Source of the DNA: Streptomyces sp. NRRL F-525
GTDB lineage: Bacteria > Actinomycetota > Actinomycetes > Streptomycetales > Streptomycetaceae
Direction of reading: 5' to 3'
DNA: 64,000 bases
Assembly: GCF_000716605.1 (NCBI RefSeq)
Contig: NZ_JNXE01000003.1
Location: 248,001 to 312,000 of the forward strand
The notes under the pieces were generated by a model. The model ran no database searches. It saw only the letters and a program-made list of their open reading frames with translations, and was not told where the DNA came from. Every line of letters begins with the position of its first letter. The first letter of the stretch is position 1. The translations under genes were made by a program, and so were the position numbers. Below are positions 8,298-17,796 of this stretch, piece after piece.

Positions 8298-9551
8298 ATG
8301 AAGCAAGCGACCCCCGACGTCGGCGACCTCGTTGCCCGACGCCCCGCCGGTCAGAGCCTCGAAGCGCCGTTCTATGTGAGCGGGGAGTTCTTCGACCTCG
8401 ACATCGAGGCCGTCTTCGCCCGGAGTTGGCTGTTCGTGGCCGCCGAGGCGGAGCTCCCCGAGCCCGGCGACTATGTGACGGTCACCATCGGGTCGTACTC
8501 GGTCATCGTCGTGCGCGACGACGACGAGGACGTACGGGCCTTCCACAACGTCTGTCGGCACCGCGGCGCGCGCATCCTGAACGAGGAGCGCGGCTCGGTG
8601 GGCAACATCGTCTGCGGGTACCACCGTTGGACGTACGGCGTGGACGGCAAACTGCTGCACGCCGAGTCCCAGGCGCCCGGCTTCGACCCCTCGTGCTTCG
8701 GGCTGCGTACCGTGCACGCGCGCACGGTCGCCGGGCTCGTCTTCATCTGCCTCGCCGACGAACCGCCCACCGACTTCGACGAGGTCGCCGCCCGCATCGA
8801 GCCGTACCTCGCACCCCACAACCTCGCCAAAGCGAAGGTCGCCACGCAGATCGACCTGGTCGAGAACGGCAACTGGAAGCTGACCATGGAGAACAACCGG
8901 GAGTGCTACCACTGCGTGGGCCACCCCGAGCTCCAGGCCTGCTACTTCCCCATCTACGGCTACCAGGAGAAGGACATCCCGCCCGCGCTGCGCCCCGCCT
9001 TCGAGCGCTTCCTGCTGGCCGACTCCGAGGCCCGGAAAACCTACGAGTCGCTGGGCCTGCCGTACGCCGAGATCGAGGAACTGGACACCCGGCCCACCGG
9101 TTTCCGCATCCAGCGCGAACCCCTCGACCTGGCCGGGGAGTCCTACACCCCGGACGGCACGGCCGCGTGCACACGCCTGCTGGCGGACTTCCCCACGGCC
9201 CGCCTGGGCCGACTGTCCATGCACCTCCAGCCCAACTCCTGGTTCCACTTCATGGCCGACCACGCGATCACGTTCTCCACGATCCCGCTCGGCCCGGACC
9301 GCACCCTCGTCCGCACCACCTGGCTCGTGCACGCGGACGCCGTGGAGGGGATCGACTACGACCTCGACACGATGACGAAGGTGTGGCAGGCCACGAACGA
9401 CCAGGACGCGGTGCTGGTGGCCCGCGCCCACCGGGGCATCAGCAGCCCGGCCTATCAACCGGGCCCGTACGGCCCGACGGAGGAACAGGTCGAGGCGTTC
9501 GTCAACTGGTACGTGACCCGGCTAAAGGCACACCTGGAGCTCCAGCCATGA
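8298..9551 (+). CDS. Rieske non-haem iron oxygenase, GbcA/stachydrine demethylase type
   Basis: 417 aa. The Rieske [2Fe-2S] ligands are C86-x-H88 and C106-x2-H109. The mononuclear iron site shows H205 and H209 within NRECYHCVGHPEL. This family (glycine betaine demethylase GbcA, proline betaine demethylase Stc2, and CntA-like carnitine enzymes) performs oxidative N-demethylation of quaternary amines, releasing formaldehyde. The gene follows the DgcA-like gene by 49 bp and overlaps its reductase gene by 4 bp (ATGA). The operon therefore encodes consecutive demethylations of one betaine. Which betaine cannot be read from sequence. Confidence 0.86.
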   Translation: MKQATPDVGDLVARRPAGQSLEAPFYVSGEFFDLDIEAVFARSWLFVAAEAELPEPGDYVTVTIGSYSVIVVRDDDEDVRAFHNVCRHRGARILNEERGSVGNIVCGYHRWTYGVDGKLLHAESQAPGFDPSCFGLRTVHARTVAGLVFICLADEPPTDFDEVAARIEPYLAPHNLAKAKVATQIDLVENGNWKLTMENNRECYHCVGHPELQACYFPIYGYQEKDIPPALRPAFERFLLADSEARKTYESLGLPYAEIEELDTRPTGFRIQREPLDLAGESYTPDGTAACTRLLADFPTARLGRLSMHLQPNSWFHFMADHAITFSTIPLGPDRTLVRTTWLVHADAVEGIDYDLDTMTKVWQATNDQDAVLVARAHRGISSPAYQPGPYGPTEEQVEAFVNWYVTRLKAHLELQP

Positions 9552-10582
9552 GCGAGACCGAAGAGCTGCTGGTCTGCCGTCAGGTGCACCCGCTCACGCA
9601 CGACGTCACCACGTTCGTGTTCGAGTACGCCGAGCCCCGGCTGTTCCGGCACGACCCGGGCCAGTTCCTGACGCTGACCCTCGACATCGACGGCCGACCG
9701 GTCCAGCGCTGCTACACGATCTCCTCGTCGCCCACCCGCCCGTTCCTGCTCTCGATCACGGTGAAGCGCATCCCGGGCGGGCTGGTGTCGAACTGGCTGC
9801 ACGACCATCTGCGCCCCGGCGACACCGTGCGGGCACACGGACCGCTCGGCGAGTTCAGCACGGCCCGGCATCCGGCGCCCAAGTACCTTTTCCTGTCCGG
9901 GGGCGTCGGGGTGACGCCGTCGATGTCGATGACCAGGACGCTGTACGACCTGGCCGACCCCGCCGACGTGGTGTTCGTGCACAGCGCGCGCACCCCGGCG
10001 GACATCGTCTTCCGCCACGAACTCGACCTCATCGCCGCGACCGCGCCCAACATCCGGGTGGTCCACATCTGCGAGGAGGACCGCCCGTACGCCCCCTGGG
10101 GCGGATACCGCGGCCGCCTGACGATCGAGACGCTCCGGCAGGTCGCGCCGGACTTCCAGGAGCGGGAGGTCTTCACCTGCGGTCCCGCCCCCTACATGGC
10201 CGCCGTACGGCAGATGCTGGCGGACGCGGGTCTCGACATGGACCGCTACCACGAGGAGAGCTTCACCTTCGAGACACCGGCCACGCAGGCCGAGGCCTCG
10301 CCGACCAGCGCTGCGGATACCGGTTTCAAGGTCGAGTTCACTCGCAGCGGGCGCACCCTCGACTGCGACCCCGACACCTCGCTCCTCGCCGCCGCGTCCC
10401 GGGCCGGCCTCAGCCTGCCGGCCTCGTGCGCCCAGGGCATGTGCGGCACCTGCAAGACGACCCTGCTCTCCGGCTCCGTCGACATGCAGCACAACGGAGG
10501 CATCCGGCCCCGCGAGATCACCCAGAACAAGATCCTGCTGTGCTGCTCGAAACCGCTGGAGGACGTCGTGATCGACGCGTGA
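9548..10582 (+). CDS. GbcB-like FAD/2Fe-2S reductase for the Rieske oxygenase
   Basis: 344 aa; the ATG at 9548 overlaps the previous stop. The order is an FAD-binding domain with RCYTISS, an NAD(P)-binding domain with SGGVGVTP and FTCGPAPYM, and a C-terminal plant-type ferredoxin domain with CAQGMCGTC plus a distal Cys in LLCC. This is the class of reductase that passes electrons from NAD(P)H through FAD and [2Fe-2S] to Rieske oxygenases (GbcB, CntB-like). Translational coupling to the oxygenase gene supports a dedicated partnership. Confidence 0.9.
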   Translation: MSETEELLVCRQVHPLTHDVTTFVFEYAEPRLFRHDPGQFLTLTLDIDGRPVQRCYTISSSPTRPFLLSITVKRIPGGLVSNWLHDHLRPGDTVRAHGPLGEFSTARHPAPKYLFLSGGVGVTPSMSMTRTLYDLADPADVVFVHSARTPADIVFRHELDLIAATAPNIRVVHICEEDRPYAPWGGYRGRLTIETLRQVAPDFQEREVFTCGPAPYMAAVRQMLADAGLDMDRYHEESFTFETPATQAEASPTSAADTGFKVEFTRSGRTLDCDPDTSLLAAASRAGLSLPASCAQGMCGTCKTTLLSGSVDMQHNGGIRPREITQNKILLCCSKPLEDVVIDA

Positions 10583-10618
10583 GGACGACCCAACCGGCAG
10601 ACGGCATACGGCCGTTGG

Positions 10619-11131
10619 TCAGCCGACCTGCCGATCGAACGCCTCGTACGCCGCCTCGTCGAACAGCACGAACGTGACCTCCTCGACCGACGTCTCCGCC
10701 GCCCGAACCGTCTCTACGGCGATCCGCGCCGCGTCGTCCATCGGCCAGCCGAAGATCCCGGCCGAGACGGCGGGGAACGCGACCGTACGGGCGCCGAGTT
10801 CGTCGGCGACGCGGAGGGACTCGCGGTAGCAGGAGGTCAGCAGTTCCGAGCGGTCCTCGTCGCGGGAGTACACCGGGCCCACGGTGTGGATCACCCACCG
10901 CGCGTCCAGTTCGCCCGCCGTCGTCGCGACCGCCTTGCCCGTGGCCAGGCCCTTGCCGTAGTGCGAGGCGCGGAGCTTCCGGCAGTCGGCCAGGATCGCG
11001 GGGCCGCCCCGGCGGTGGATCGCGCCGTCGACTCCTCCGCCGCCCAGGAGTGAGGAGTTGGCCGCGTTGACGATCGCGTCGGCGCTCTGGCGGGTGATGT
11101 CGCCCCGGACGAGGGTGATGGTGGTGGTCAT
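10619..11131 (-). CDS. Macrodomain protein (MacroD-type ADP-ribosyl hydrolase)
   Basis: 170 aa, essentially one macrodomain. The MacroD motifs are present: [20 protein letters not shown] near 24-43, with the Asn and the GGGGVDG loop that hold ADP-ribose, and a SAGIFGWP motif (GIFGW/YP loop) late in the domain. MacroD enzymes hydrolyse O-acetyl-ADP-ribose and remove mono-ADP-ribose from acidic residues. Its ATG overlaps the stop of the upstream flavoenzyme gene (ATGA), so the two are probably co-translated. Their functional link is not known. Confidence 0.9.
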   Translation of the reverse strand: MTTTITLVRGDITRQSADAIVNAANSSLLGGGGVDGAIHRRGGPAILADCRKLRASHYGKGLATGKAVATTAGELDARWVIHTVGPVYSRDEDRSELLTSCYRESLRVADELGARTVAFPAVSAGIFGWPMDDAARIAVETVRAAETSVEEVTFVLFDEAAYEAFDRQVG

Positions 11132-12537
11132 GACTGCCTCAGTCTGCGCCAGACGGCCTTCGCCGCGTTGTGTCCCGACATGCCGTGCACTCCGGGGCCG
11201 GGCGGAGTGGCCGAGGAGCAGATGAAGACGGCCGGGTGCGGGGTGCCGTACGGGGAGAGCGAAAGCTTGGGGCGCAGCAGGATCTGCAGGCCGGAGACCG
11301 CGCCGGTGCCGATGTCGCCGCCCACGTAGTTGGCGTTGCGGGCGGCGAGTTCGGGTGGGCCCGCGGTCGCGCGGGCGAGGACGCGGTCGCGGAAACCCGG
11401 GGCGAAGCGCTCCAGTTGGCGCTCCAGGGCGTCCGTGAGGTCGCCCGTCCAGCCGCTCGGGACATGGCCGTAGGCCCAGAAGACCTGCTTGCCGGCCGGG
11501 GCGCGGGTGGGGTCGACGATGCTGGGCTGCACGGTGATCATGAACGGCTTGTCGGGGGCGCGGTTCTCGCGGGACGCGGCGCGCAGGGCGGTGCCGATCT
11601 CCGTGCTGTCGGCGCCGATCTGGACCGTGCCGGCGGTGCGGGCCTCCTTGGCGGTCCAGGGCACGGGCCCGTCGAGGGCGTAGTCGACCTTGAACACGCC
11701 TGCGCCGTAACGGTAGTTGGCGTAGTAGTCGCCGAACCCCGCGATCTTCGCCAGGGCGGTGGGCGAGGTGTCGAAGACGTAGGCGCGGGCCGGGGGGAGG
11801 TCGTCGAGGCGCTTGACCTCGTAGTCGATGTGGATCTCGCCGCCGAGGTCCCTCAGGTAGGTGGCCAGGGCGTCCGAGATGGACTGGGAGCCGCCGCGGG
11901 CCACGGGCCAGCCACGCGCGTGTGCCGCCAGGGCGAAGACCAGGCCGACCGCGCCGGTGGCGAAGCCGCTGAGCGGGGCCATGACGTGGCCGACCAGTCC
12001 CGCGAACAGGGTCTTGGCGCGCTCGTCCCGGAAGCGGCTGGTCAGCCAGGTCGACGGGGGCAGGCCGGTCAGGCCGAAGCGGGCGAGGGTGACCGGGTCG
12101 CGCGGCAGCGCTGTGCGCGGCAGGGACATGAAGTCGTGGACCAGCGTGTCCCACTTGGGGAGGAAGGGCTCGACCAGCCTGCGGTACGCGCCCGCGTCAC
12201 GCGGTCCGAACGACGCGGCCGTCTCCGCGACCGACCGCGACAGCACGGCCGCGCTGCCGTCGGTGAAGGGATGCGCCATGGGCAGCTCGGGGTGCAGCCA
12301 CTCCAGGCCGTAGCGCTCCAGCGGCAGGGCGCGGAACGCCGGGGAGTTGATACCGAGCGGGTGCGCCGCCGAGCAGGGGTCGTGCCGGAAGCCGGGGAGG
12401 GTCAGCTCCTCGGTGCGGGCGCCTCCGCCCACCGTGTCCCGGGCCTCGAACACGGCCACGGAGAAGCCGCGCCGGGCCAGCTCCACGGCGGCCGTCAGTC
12501 CGTTCGGCCCCGCACCCACCACGACCGCATCGAGCAT
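11128..12537 (-). CDS. Phytoene desaturase-like FAD oxidoreductase (PYROXD2-like)
   Basis: About 469 aa from the ATG at 12537 (AAGG 8 nt upstream; a GTG at 12546 is equally possible). The N-terminus has a Rossmann ADP-binding motif, [20 protein letters not shown], then an [18 protein letters not shown]-binding segment. The C-terminal end has [19 protein letters not shown], a pattern of the phytoene desaturase/PYROXD2 group of flavin amine-oxidase-fold enzymes. No carotenoid genes are nearby, so carotenoid desaturation is unlikely. The substrate is unknown. Confidence 0.82.
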   Translation of the reverse strand: MLDAVVVGAGPNGLTAAVELARRGFSVAVFEARDTVGGGARTEELTLPGFRHDPCSAAHPLGINSPAFRALPLERYGLEWLHPELPMAHPFTDGSAAVLSRSVAETAASFGPRDAGAYRRLVEPFLPKWDTLVHDFMSLPRTALPRDPVTLARFGLTGLPPSTWLTSRFRDERAKTLFAGLVGHVMAPLSGFATGAVGLVFALAAHARGWPVARGGSQSISDALATYLRDLGGEIHIDYEVKRLDDLPPARAYVFDTSPTALAKIAGFGDYYANYRYGAGVFKVDYALDGPVPWTAKEARTAGTVQIGADSTEIGTALRAASRENRAPDKPFMITVQPSIVDPTRAPAGKQVFWAYGHVPSGWTGDLTDALERQLERFAPGFRDRVLARATAGPPELAARNANYVGGDIGTGAVSGLQILLRPKLSLSPYGTPHPAVFICSSATPPGPGVHGMSGHNAAKAVWRRLRQS

Positions 12538-12646
12538 CGACGGCACCTTGGGACCCCTTCGTCAGCCGATGGCAACTGGGAGTCAGGATATGCCGCAGGA
12601 CTGACAACACCGGGGCCAGCCCGTCCAGTGTGCGGAACCCGTGACC

Positions 12647-13489
12647 CTACGACGCGCTCAGCAGCTCCATCACGCGCCGCGCGGTCGCCGCGTCACGGGC
12701 CGCCGTGAACGGCAGCGCGTTGCCTCCGGTGATGCGGAACGGCTCGCCCGTGAGCGTGAGGTGGGCGCCGCCCGCCTCCTCGACGAGGAGCAGGCCCGCC
12801 GCGTGGTCCCAGGCGGCCTCCCAGGAGAACGCGACGGCGTCCAACTCGCCCCGGGCGAGGGCGAGATACTCAAGTCCGGCCGAGCCGCACGGGCGCGTGT
12901 GCACACCGTCCGCCCACAGGCCGAGCAGCGCGCGCTTCTGGGCGTCCGTCGTGTAGTCCGGGTGGGAGGTGGCCACTTCCAGGTCCCGGGCGGGGTCCGG
13001 GGCGCCGGAGCGCAGCCGTACGCCGTCGAGGAAGGCACCGCCGCCCCTGACGGCCGTGGCCATCTGGTCGCGGGCGGCCGCGTAGGTCCAGGAGGCGAGC
13101 AGCTCCCCGTGCCGGGCGAGCGCGACCAGGGTGCAGAAGCCGGTCTCGCCGCGCACGAACTGCCGTGTCCCGTCGACCGGGTCGACGATCCAGACCGGGG
13201 CGTCGCCCTGTATCGCCTCGTACGTCTCCGGGTCGGCGTGCACCGCTTCCTCGCCGACGACCACGGAGCCGGGCAGGAGGGAGCCGAGCACCTTCGTCAG
13301 ATACCGCTCGGCGTTGCGGTCCGCGTCCGTGACCAGGTCGTGCGGGCCGCTCTTCTGGTCGACCTCGTGCGCCGCGAGCTGCCGGAAGCGGGGCATGATC
13401 TCGGTGGCCGCCGCCTGGCGGATGGCCTCTTCGACGTCGGTGGTGTGCTGTACGAGAAACTCGTCGATGGTTTCGGTGTCTTCGATCAT
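12647..13489 (-). CDS. Inositol monophosphatase-family phosphatase
   Basis: 280 aa from the ATG at 13489; a GTG at 13540 would add 17 residues of poor quality. The metal-binding motifs of the FIG superfamily are intact: GEE near 79-81, WIVDPVDGT (DPxDGT) near 101-109, and WEAAWDHAAG (WDxAAG) near 226-235. These bind Mg2+ for phosphomonoester hydrolysis. Streptomyces have several such paralogues (inositol-1-phosphatase, HisN histidinol-phosphatase, nucleotidase), and context does not tell which this is. The gene is monocistronic, with about 110-bp gaps on both sides. Confidence 0.88.
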   Translation of the reverse strand: MIEDTETIDEFLVQHTTDVEEAIRQAAATEIMPRFRQLAAHEVDQKSGPHDLVTDADRNAERYLTKVLGSLLPGSVVVGEEAVHADPETYEAIQGDAPVWIVDPVDGTRQFVRGETGFCTLVALARHGELLASWTYAAARDQMATAVRGGGAFLDGVRLRSGAPDPARDLEVATSHPDYTTDAQKRALLGLWADGVHTRPCGSAGLEYLALARGELDAVAFSWEAAWDHAAGLLLVEEAGGAHLTLTGEPFRITGGNALPFTAARDAATARRVMELLSAS

Positions 13490-13606
13490 GCCTCCATGAG
13501 AGCACGCGTCACTGACAATCCCCACCCGCCCGGTGCACACCGGGTGGAATCACCATGAACACCCGGAGCCGGAGATCACCGGGAGCAGCCGTCCCGCGCC
13601 GGAGGG

Positions 13607-15406
13607 TCAGCGCCCCACGGCGTACCCCTGCATGCCCCGCGGATTCGCCGCCGCCGACAGGATCCCGGCCTCCGGGTCCCGGGCGACCGCGCACAGCCGC
13701 CCCTCGGACCAGGCGTCGCCGACGGTCACCTCGTGTCCGCGTCGCCGCAGCTCCTCCACGACCGCTTCGTCCATGCGGGCCTCGACGGTGACGCTTCCGG
13801 GCCGCATGCCGCGCGGGTAGAAGGAGCCGGGGAAGCTGTCGTTGTGCCAGTTCGGGGCGTCGATCGCGCCCTGGAGGTCGAGTCCGCCGCGTGCCTTCGC
13901 GCGCGTGGCGACCGCCAGGAAGAAGTGCAGCTGCCACTGGTCCTGCTGGTCCCCGCCGGGCGTGCCGAACGCCAGGACCGGCACTCCGTCGCGCAGGGCG
14001 ATCGACGGGGTGAGCGTGGTGCGCGGACGGCGGCCGGGGGCAAGGGAGTTGGGCAGTCCGGGTTCCAGCCAGGTCATCTGGAGCCGGGTGCCGAGGGGGA
14101 AGCCCAGTTCGGGTACCACGGGGTTGGACTGGAGCCAGCCGCCGCTGGGCGTGGCCGCGATCATGTTGCCCCAGCGGTCGACGACGTCGAGGTGGCAGGT
14201 GTCGCCGCGCGTGCCGCCGTCGGCGCTCACCCGCGCGACGGTCGGCTCCCCCGCCCCCAACGGATCGAAGCCGGACTCCTTGGGCGCCACCACGCGCGCG
14301 TGCCCGCACAGCCTCGGAGCGCGCCCTCCAGGACTCCCGGGCCGCAGCTCGTACGACGCCTTCTCGCCGATCAACTCCCGCCGCGCCGCGTTGTACTCCG
14401 CCGACAGCAGCTCGCCCAGCGGTACGGCGTCCTCGCCCGCGTCCCCGTACCAGGCCTCCCGGTCGGCCATCGCGAGCTTGCAGCCCTCGATGAGGAGATG
14501 GACGTAGTCGGCGGACTCGTAGGCGGGCAACTCGGCCGGGAGCAGCGCGAGTTGCTGGAGGAAGGCCGGGCCCTGGCTCCAGGGACCGGCCTTGCAGAGC
14601 GTCCAGCCGTTCCAGTCGTACGTCGCCGGGGCCTCGTAGGACGCGGACCAGGAGGCCAGGTCGGCGGCCGTGAGGGTGCCGGTGTGGCGCTCACCGCTGG
14701 TGTCCATGGCGGGCCGCCCGGACTGCCGCACGAGGGCCTCGGCGATGAACCCGGACCGCCACACCTCCCGTGCCGCCTCGATCTGGGCCTCCCGGTCGCC
14801 CGCCCCGGCGACCTCGGCGAGGAGTCGCTTCCAGGTGGCGGCGAGGGCGGGGTTGCGGAACAGCTCGCCGGGCCGGGGTGCCTTCCCCTCGGGCAGGTAC
14901 ACGTCCGCCGACGTGGGCCACTCCGTTTCGAACAGTTCCCGTACGGCCTCGACGGTCGCCCCGACGTTCTCCACGCACGCGTGGCCGTCCTCGGCGTACC
15001 CGATGGCGTACTTCAGGACGTCGGCCAGGGACTTCGTGCCGTAGTCCCGGAGGAGGAGCATCCAGGCGTCGAAAGCGCCGGGGACGGCCGCCGCGAGGGG
15101 TCCCGTACCGGGTACGAGATCCAGACCGAGTCCCCTGTAGTGCTCGATCGTCGCTCCGGCCGGGGCGACGCCCTGGCCGCACAGCACCCGCACCTCCTCG
15201 CCCGCCGGGGCGAGGAGGATGGGCACCTCACCGGCGGGTCCGTTGAGGTGCGGTTCCACGACGTGCAGCACGAACGCCCCGGCGACGGCGGCGTCGTACG
15301 CGTTGCCGCCGTCCTCCAGGACGGCCATCGCCGACTGCGAGGCCAGCCAGTGGGTGGTGGACACCATGCCGAAGGTGCCCTGAAGCGTGGGTCGGGTGGT
15401 GAACAT
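13607..15406 (-). CDS. Gamma-glutamyltranspeptidase-like Ntn hydrolase (no signal peptide)
   Basis: 599 aa, with the usual GGT opening AVLEDGGNAYDAAVAGAFVL. No signal peptide is evident, so it is probably cytoplasmic. The expected autocleavage site reads GDTCHLDVVD: T403 is in the nucleophile position but is followed by Cys instead of the second Thr of the usual TTH. A later TPGGDQQDQ segment replaces the GSPGG oxyanion region. Acylases and cyclohydrolases of the same fold share such departures, so the substrate may not be a gamma-glutamyl compound. Confidence 0.8.
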   Translation of the reverse strand: MFTTRPTLQGTFGMVSTTHWLASQSAMAVLEDGGNAYDAAVAGAFVLHVVEPHLNGPAGEVPILLAPAGEEVRVLCGQGVAPAGATIEHYRGLGLDLVPGTGPLAAAVPGAFDAWMLLLRDYGTKSLADVLKYAIGYAEDGHACVENVGATVEAVRELFETEWPTSADVYLPEGKAPRPGELFRNPALAATWKRLLAEVAGAGDREAQIEAAREVWRSGFIAEALVRQSGRPAMDTSGERHTGTLTAADLASWSASYEAPATYDWNGWTLCKAGPWSQGPAFLQQLALLPAELPAYESADYVHLLIEGCKLAMADREAWYGDAGEDAVPLGELLSAEYNAARRELIGEKASYELRPGSPGGRAPRLCGHARVVAPKESGFDPLGAGEPTVARVSADGGTRGDTCHLDVVDRWGNMIAATPSGGWLQSNPVVPELGFPLGTRLQMTWLEPGLPNSLAPGRRPRTTLTPSIALRDGVPVLAFGTPGGDQQDQWQLHFFLAVATRAKARGGLDLQGAIDAPNWHNDSFPGSFYPRGMRPGSVTVEARMDEAVVEELRRRGHEVTVGDAWSEGRLCAVARDPEAGILSAAANPRGMQGYAVGR

Positions 15407-15441
15407 ACGGAAAATCTACAGAACGGCGGAATCCAGGGAAC

Positions 15442-17439
15442 CTAGGCGTTCATGAACTGCCCCGGCTTCAGAGCCCGGTTGCTGATCCGGACATCGCCAA
15501 TGGTCCCGTGGAAGACCTGGCTGACCGCGCCCGCCCACTGGTAACCGCCCAGCAGGAACGGCATGTTGAGGGTGGTCAGGCCGATCGCCGTGCTGGTCGG
15601 GTTGCGGCCCTCCTCGCAGCCGTTGACGTAGAGCTTGCTGACGCGGCCGTCGTTGGCGACGGCGACGTGCCACCACTCCTCCTGCTGGAGGAGGTGGCTC
15701 CAGGCGGTCGTGGCGCCGTTCTGGTTGAGCGGGTAGGCGTTCCACTGGAGTTCGATGGAACTGGACAGGCTGATGGTCAGGACGGGCTCGTCGGCGGTCG
15801 CCGAGGGGCCGTTCTTGCCCGCCTGTGCTGCCGTGCCCGCGCGGCTGAGCATCGAGGACCAGCCGTTGCGGCCGCCGTCCCAGTCGGCGGGGACCTTGAA
15901 GAAGACCTCGAAGGTGAAGCCGTGGGCGAAGGTCTCGCGGTTGAGCGGTGCCTGGTCGACGGTCTGGAGGTACGCGCCGCTGACCGGATTGCCCTGGCCC
16001 GCGAACACCAGCCCCGCGTGGGCGGGTTGGTCCGGGTGGTGGTCGCCGGTCCAGGTGAGCGCGTGCGCAGGGGTGCCGGGGACGGTCTTGAGGACGAGGT
16101 CGTTGCCGTGGCCCGCCTGGTCCTTGACGACCGTGCCGGAGGCGACATCGCTGCCCGCCGTACCGCCCTCGTCGAACCGCCAGTACGCCAGCGTGCCCGG
16201 AAGCAGCATCCGGCGCGCCGGGCGCGACTTGCGCGGCGGGACCGGCGCGAACCCGGCGAAGCGCTTCTCGAAGTCGATCTCCATCGAGAAGTAGTCGACC
16301 TTGGAGGTGAGTTCGAGCTCCTTCGCCGCGAGGGCGTTCAACTCGCCCTGCTCCGCCAGCTCGCGGATCCACGGCGAGAAGGTCGCGATGTCGATCATGC
16401 CCCGGTCGAGGTCGAAGCGGTAGGAGCGGATCATGCCCGCGCCGCCGTAGTAGCGGTCCTGGTAGTTGGTGATGTGCAGGTGGACGTCGTTCCCCGCGCT
16501 GTTCTTCAGCACCGTGCTGCCGGGCGGCCAGTAGTGGCCGTTGAGGGTGAGGAAGATCTGGTCGTTGTCCTTGATCAGGCCGTCCCACAACTGCTGTCCG
16601 TAGGCGGAGAGTTCGGCGACGCCGCCGTCGTCCGCGCCGACGATCTCGTGCGTGGTGACGATCACCGGCAGCGTCGGGTTCTCGGCGATGACCGCGTTGG
16701 CCCACGCGAAACCCTTCGCCGACAGCCGCCAGTCGAGAGACAGCAGCATCCAACTCCGGCCGCCCGCGCGGAAGATGTGCGCGGTGTTGTAACCGTCCGG
16801 GCTGGAGGAGTGGTAGCCGGGCGTCTTCTTCGCGCGCGCCGGGCTGAAGGTGTCCAGGTAGGGGGTACGGCCCCGCTGGTCGTCGGCGGAGACATCGTGG
16901 TTGCCGGCCAGCACGCCGTACGAGGCGCCCGCGCGGTCGAGCATGTCGAACACCTTGGTGACCGCCGCGTACTCCCCCGTGAGCCCGTTCTGCGTCACAT
17001 CACCCAGGTGCGCCAGGAACACGATGTTCTCGTCGTTGCCGCCCGCGCGGCCCGCCGGATCGAGGACGTAGCGGAACGACGCCTCCATCGGCACCGGATG
17101 GATGCGGTCCTGGTCGAACATGTACTGCGTGTCCGGCATGACGACGACGGTGAACCGGGGGTTGTCCGGATCGGGGTCCCAACTCCCGCGCGGCGCCGGT
17201 GACATCGTTGTCCGACCGTACGGATCGCTGTCGCCCTTTTCCGCGTACGCGGGAGCCGCGCCCAGCATCCCCGCGGCGGCCGTTCCCGCGCCGAGCGCAC
17301 CGGCCCGGTACAGGAACGTACGGCGGCTCGACGCGGCGACGCCGTCGCCGTCGAGGTCGGCGGTGCGGGGGCACTCACAGCCCGCCGTGTGCCGCTGGTG
17401 GTCGTCGAGGCCTCTGTCGCCCGTGGGAGAGCTGTCCAT
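15442..17439 (-). CDS. Tat-exported metallophosphoesterase with C-terminal LamG-like domain
   Basis: 665 aa. A twin-arginine signal (SRRTFLYRAG at 38-47, then a hydrophobic stretch ending AYA at 66) indicates export in folded form. Residues about 90-370 carry calcineurin-like phosphoesterase motifs: MPDTQ, LAHLGDVTQNG, LAGNHD and LNGHYW. From about 420 to the end is a concanavalin A/LamG-type beta-sandwich (AYWRFDEGG, TFEVFFKV, WWHVAV, GTIGDVRISNRAL), usually a carbohydrate or surface binder. The protein is probably a secreted phosphodiesterase or phosphatase tethered to a polymer. Substrate unknown. Confidence 0.88.
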   Translation of the reverse strand: MDSSPTGDRGLDDHQRHTAGCECPRTADLDGDGVAASSRRTFLYRAGALGAGTAAAGMLGAAPAYAEKGDSDPYGRTTMSPAPRGSWDPDPDNPRFTVVVMPDTQYMFDQDRIHPVPMEASFRYVLDPAGRAGGNDENIVFLAHLGDVTQNGLTGEYAAVTKVFDMLDRAGASYGVLAGNHDVSADDQRGRTPYLDTFSPARAKKTPGYHSSSPDGYNTAHIFRAGGRSWMLLSLDWRLSAKGFAWANAVIAENPTLPVIVTTHEIVGADDGGVAELSAYGQQLWDGLIKDNDQIFLTLNGHYWPPGSTVLKNSAGNDVHLHITNYQDRYYGGAGMIRSYRFDLDRGMIDIATFSPWIRELAEQGELNALAAKELELTSKVDYFSMEIDFEKRFAGFAPVPPRKSRPARRMLLPGTLAYWRFDEGGTAGSDVASGTVVKDQAGHGNDLVLKTVPGTPAHALTWTGDHHPDQPAHAGLVFAGQGNPVSGAYLQTVDQAPLNRETFAHGFTFEVFFKVPADWDGGRNGWSSMLSRAGTAAQAGKNGPSATADEPVLTISLSSSIELQWNAYPLNQNGATTAWSHLLQQEEWWHVAVANDGRVSKLYVNGCEEGRNPTSTAIGLTTLNMPFLLGGYQWAGAVSQVFHGTIGDVRISNRALKPGQFMNA

Positions 17440-17552
17440 GTCCGCTCCAATGCCGAGTACAGGAACGGCGTCACGCTACGGACGGCCGCGGTACGGCGGG
17501 CTTGCGCGCCGGGTACCGGTGGCCGAACGCTCCCCCAACACCACCCGCCCCA

Positions 17553-17796
17553 CTAGGCCGTGTCCGCAAAGTCCCGTCGTCCGCCCGAAGGGCGGGCCCC
17601 GCGGCGTCCGGTGCGTGCTCTGGGGGTCCCCCCACGCCTTCAGGGCAGTGGGGGAGTGCCGGGCGGAAGCCCTCGTACTGGTTGTACGTGGGCTTTCGTC
17701 CGGTGCGGCGAGTGGGGGCACCTCCCACGCCCTTCAGGCAGTGGGGGAGCGTGCCGGACGTCGCGGGGCAGGCGGGACTTTGCGGACACGGCCTAG
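17553..17796. mobile_element. MITE-like element with perfect 23-bp terminal inverted repeats
   Basis: This fills most of the 353-bp gap 17440-17792; the part 17440-17552 holds only the promoter region of the phosphoesterase gene. The left end (17553-17575) starts CTAGGCCGTGTCCGCAAAG; the right end (17774-17796) is its exact reverse complement. Inside are two GC-rich hairpins (CCCCCCAC/GTGGGGG at 17628-17654 and CTCCCAC/GTGGGGGAG at 17722-17749). No transposase is encoded, so it would be a non-autonomous element moved in trans. CTAG at both ends suggests a CTAG target or duplication, as for some IS5-group elements. The right CTAG supplies the TAG stop of the adjacent methyltransferase gene. 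Confidence 0.8.

Noticed and set aside
17471..17728. Two short minus-strand frames over the MITE-like element, and plus-strand ones
   Set aside because: They translate the repeat itself (for example KPTYNQYEGFRPA), a sequence often annotated as a protein in Streptomyces wherever this repeat occurs; no start signals, so treated as spurious.
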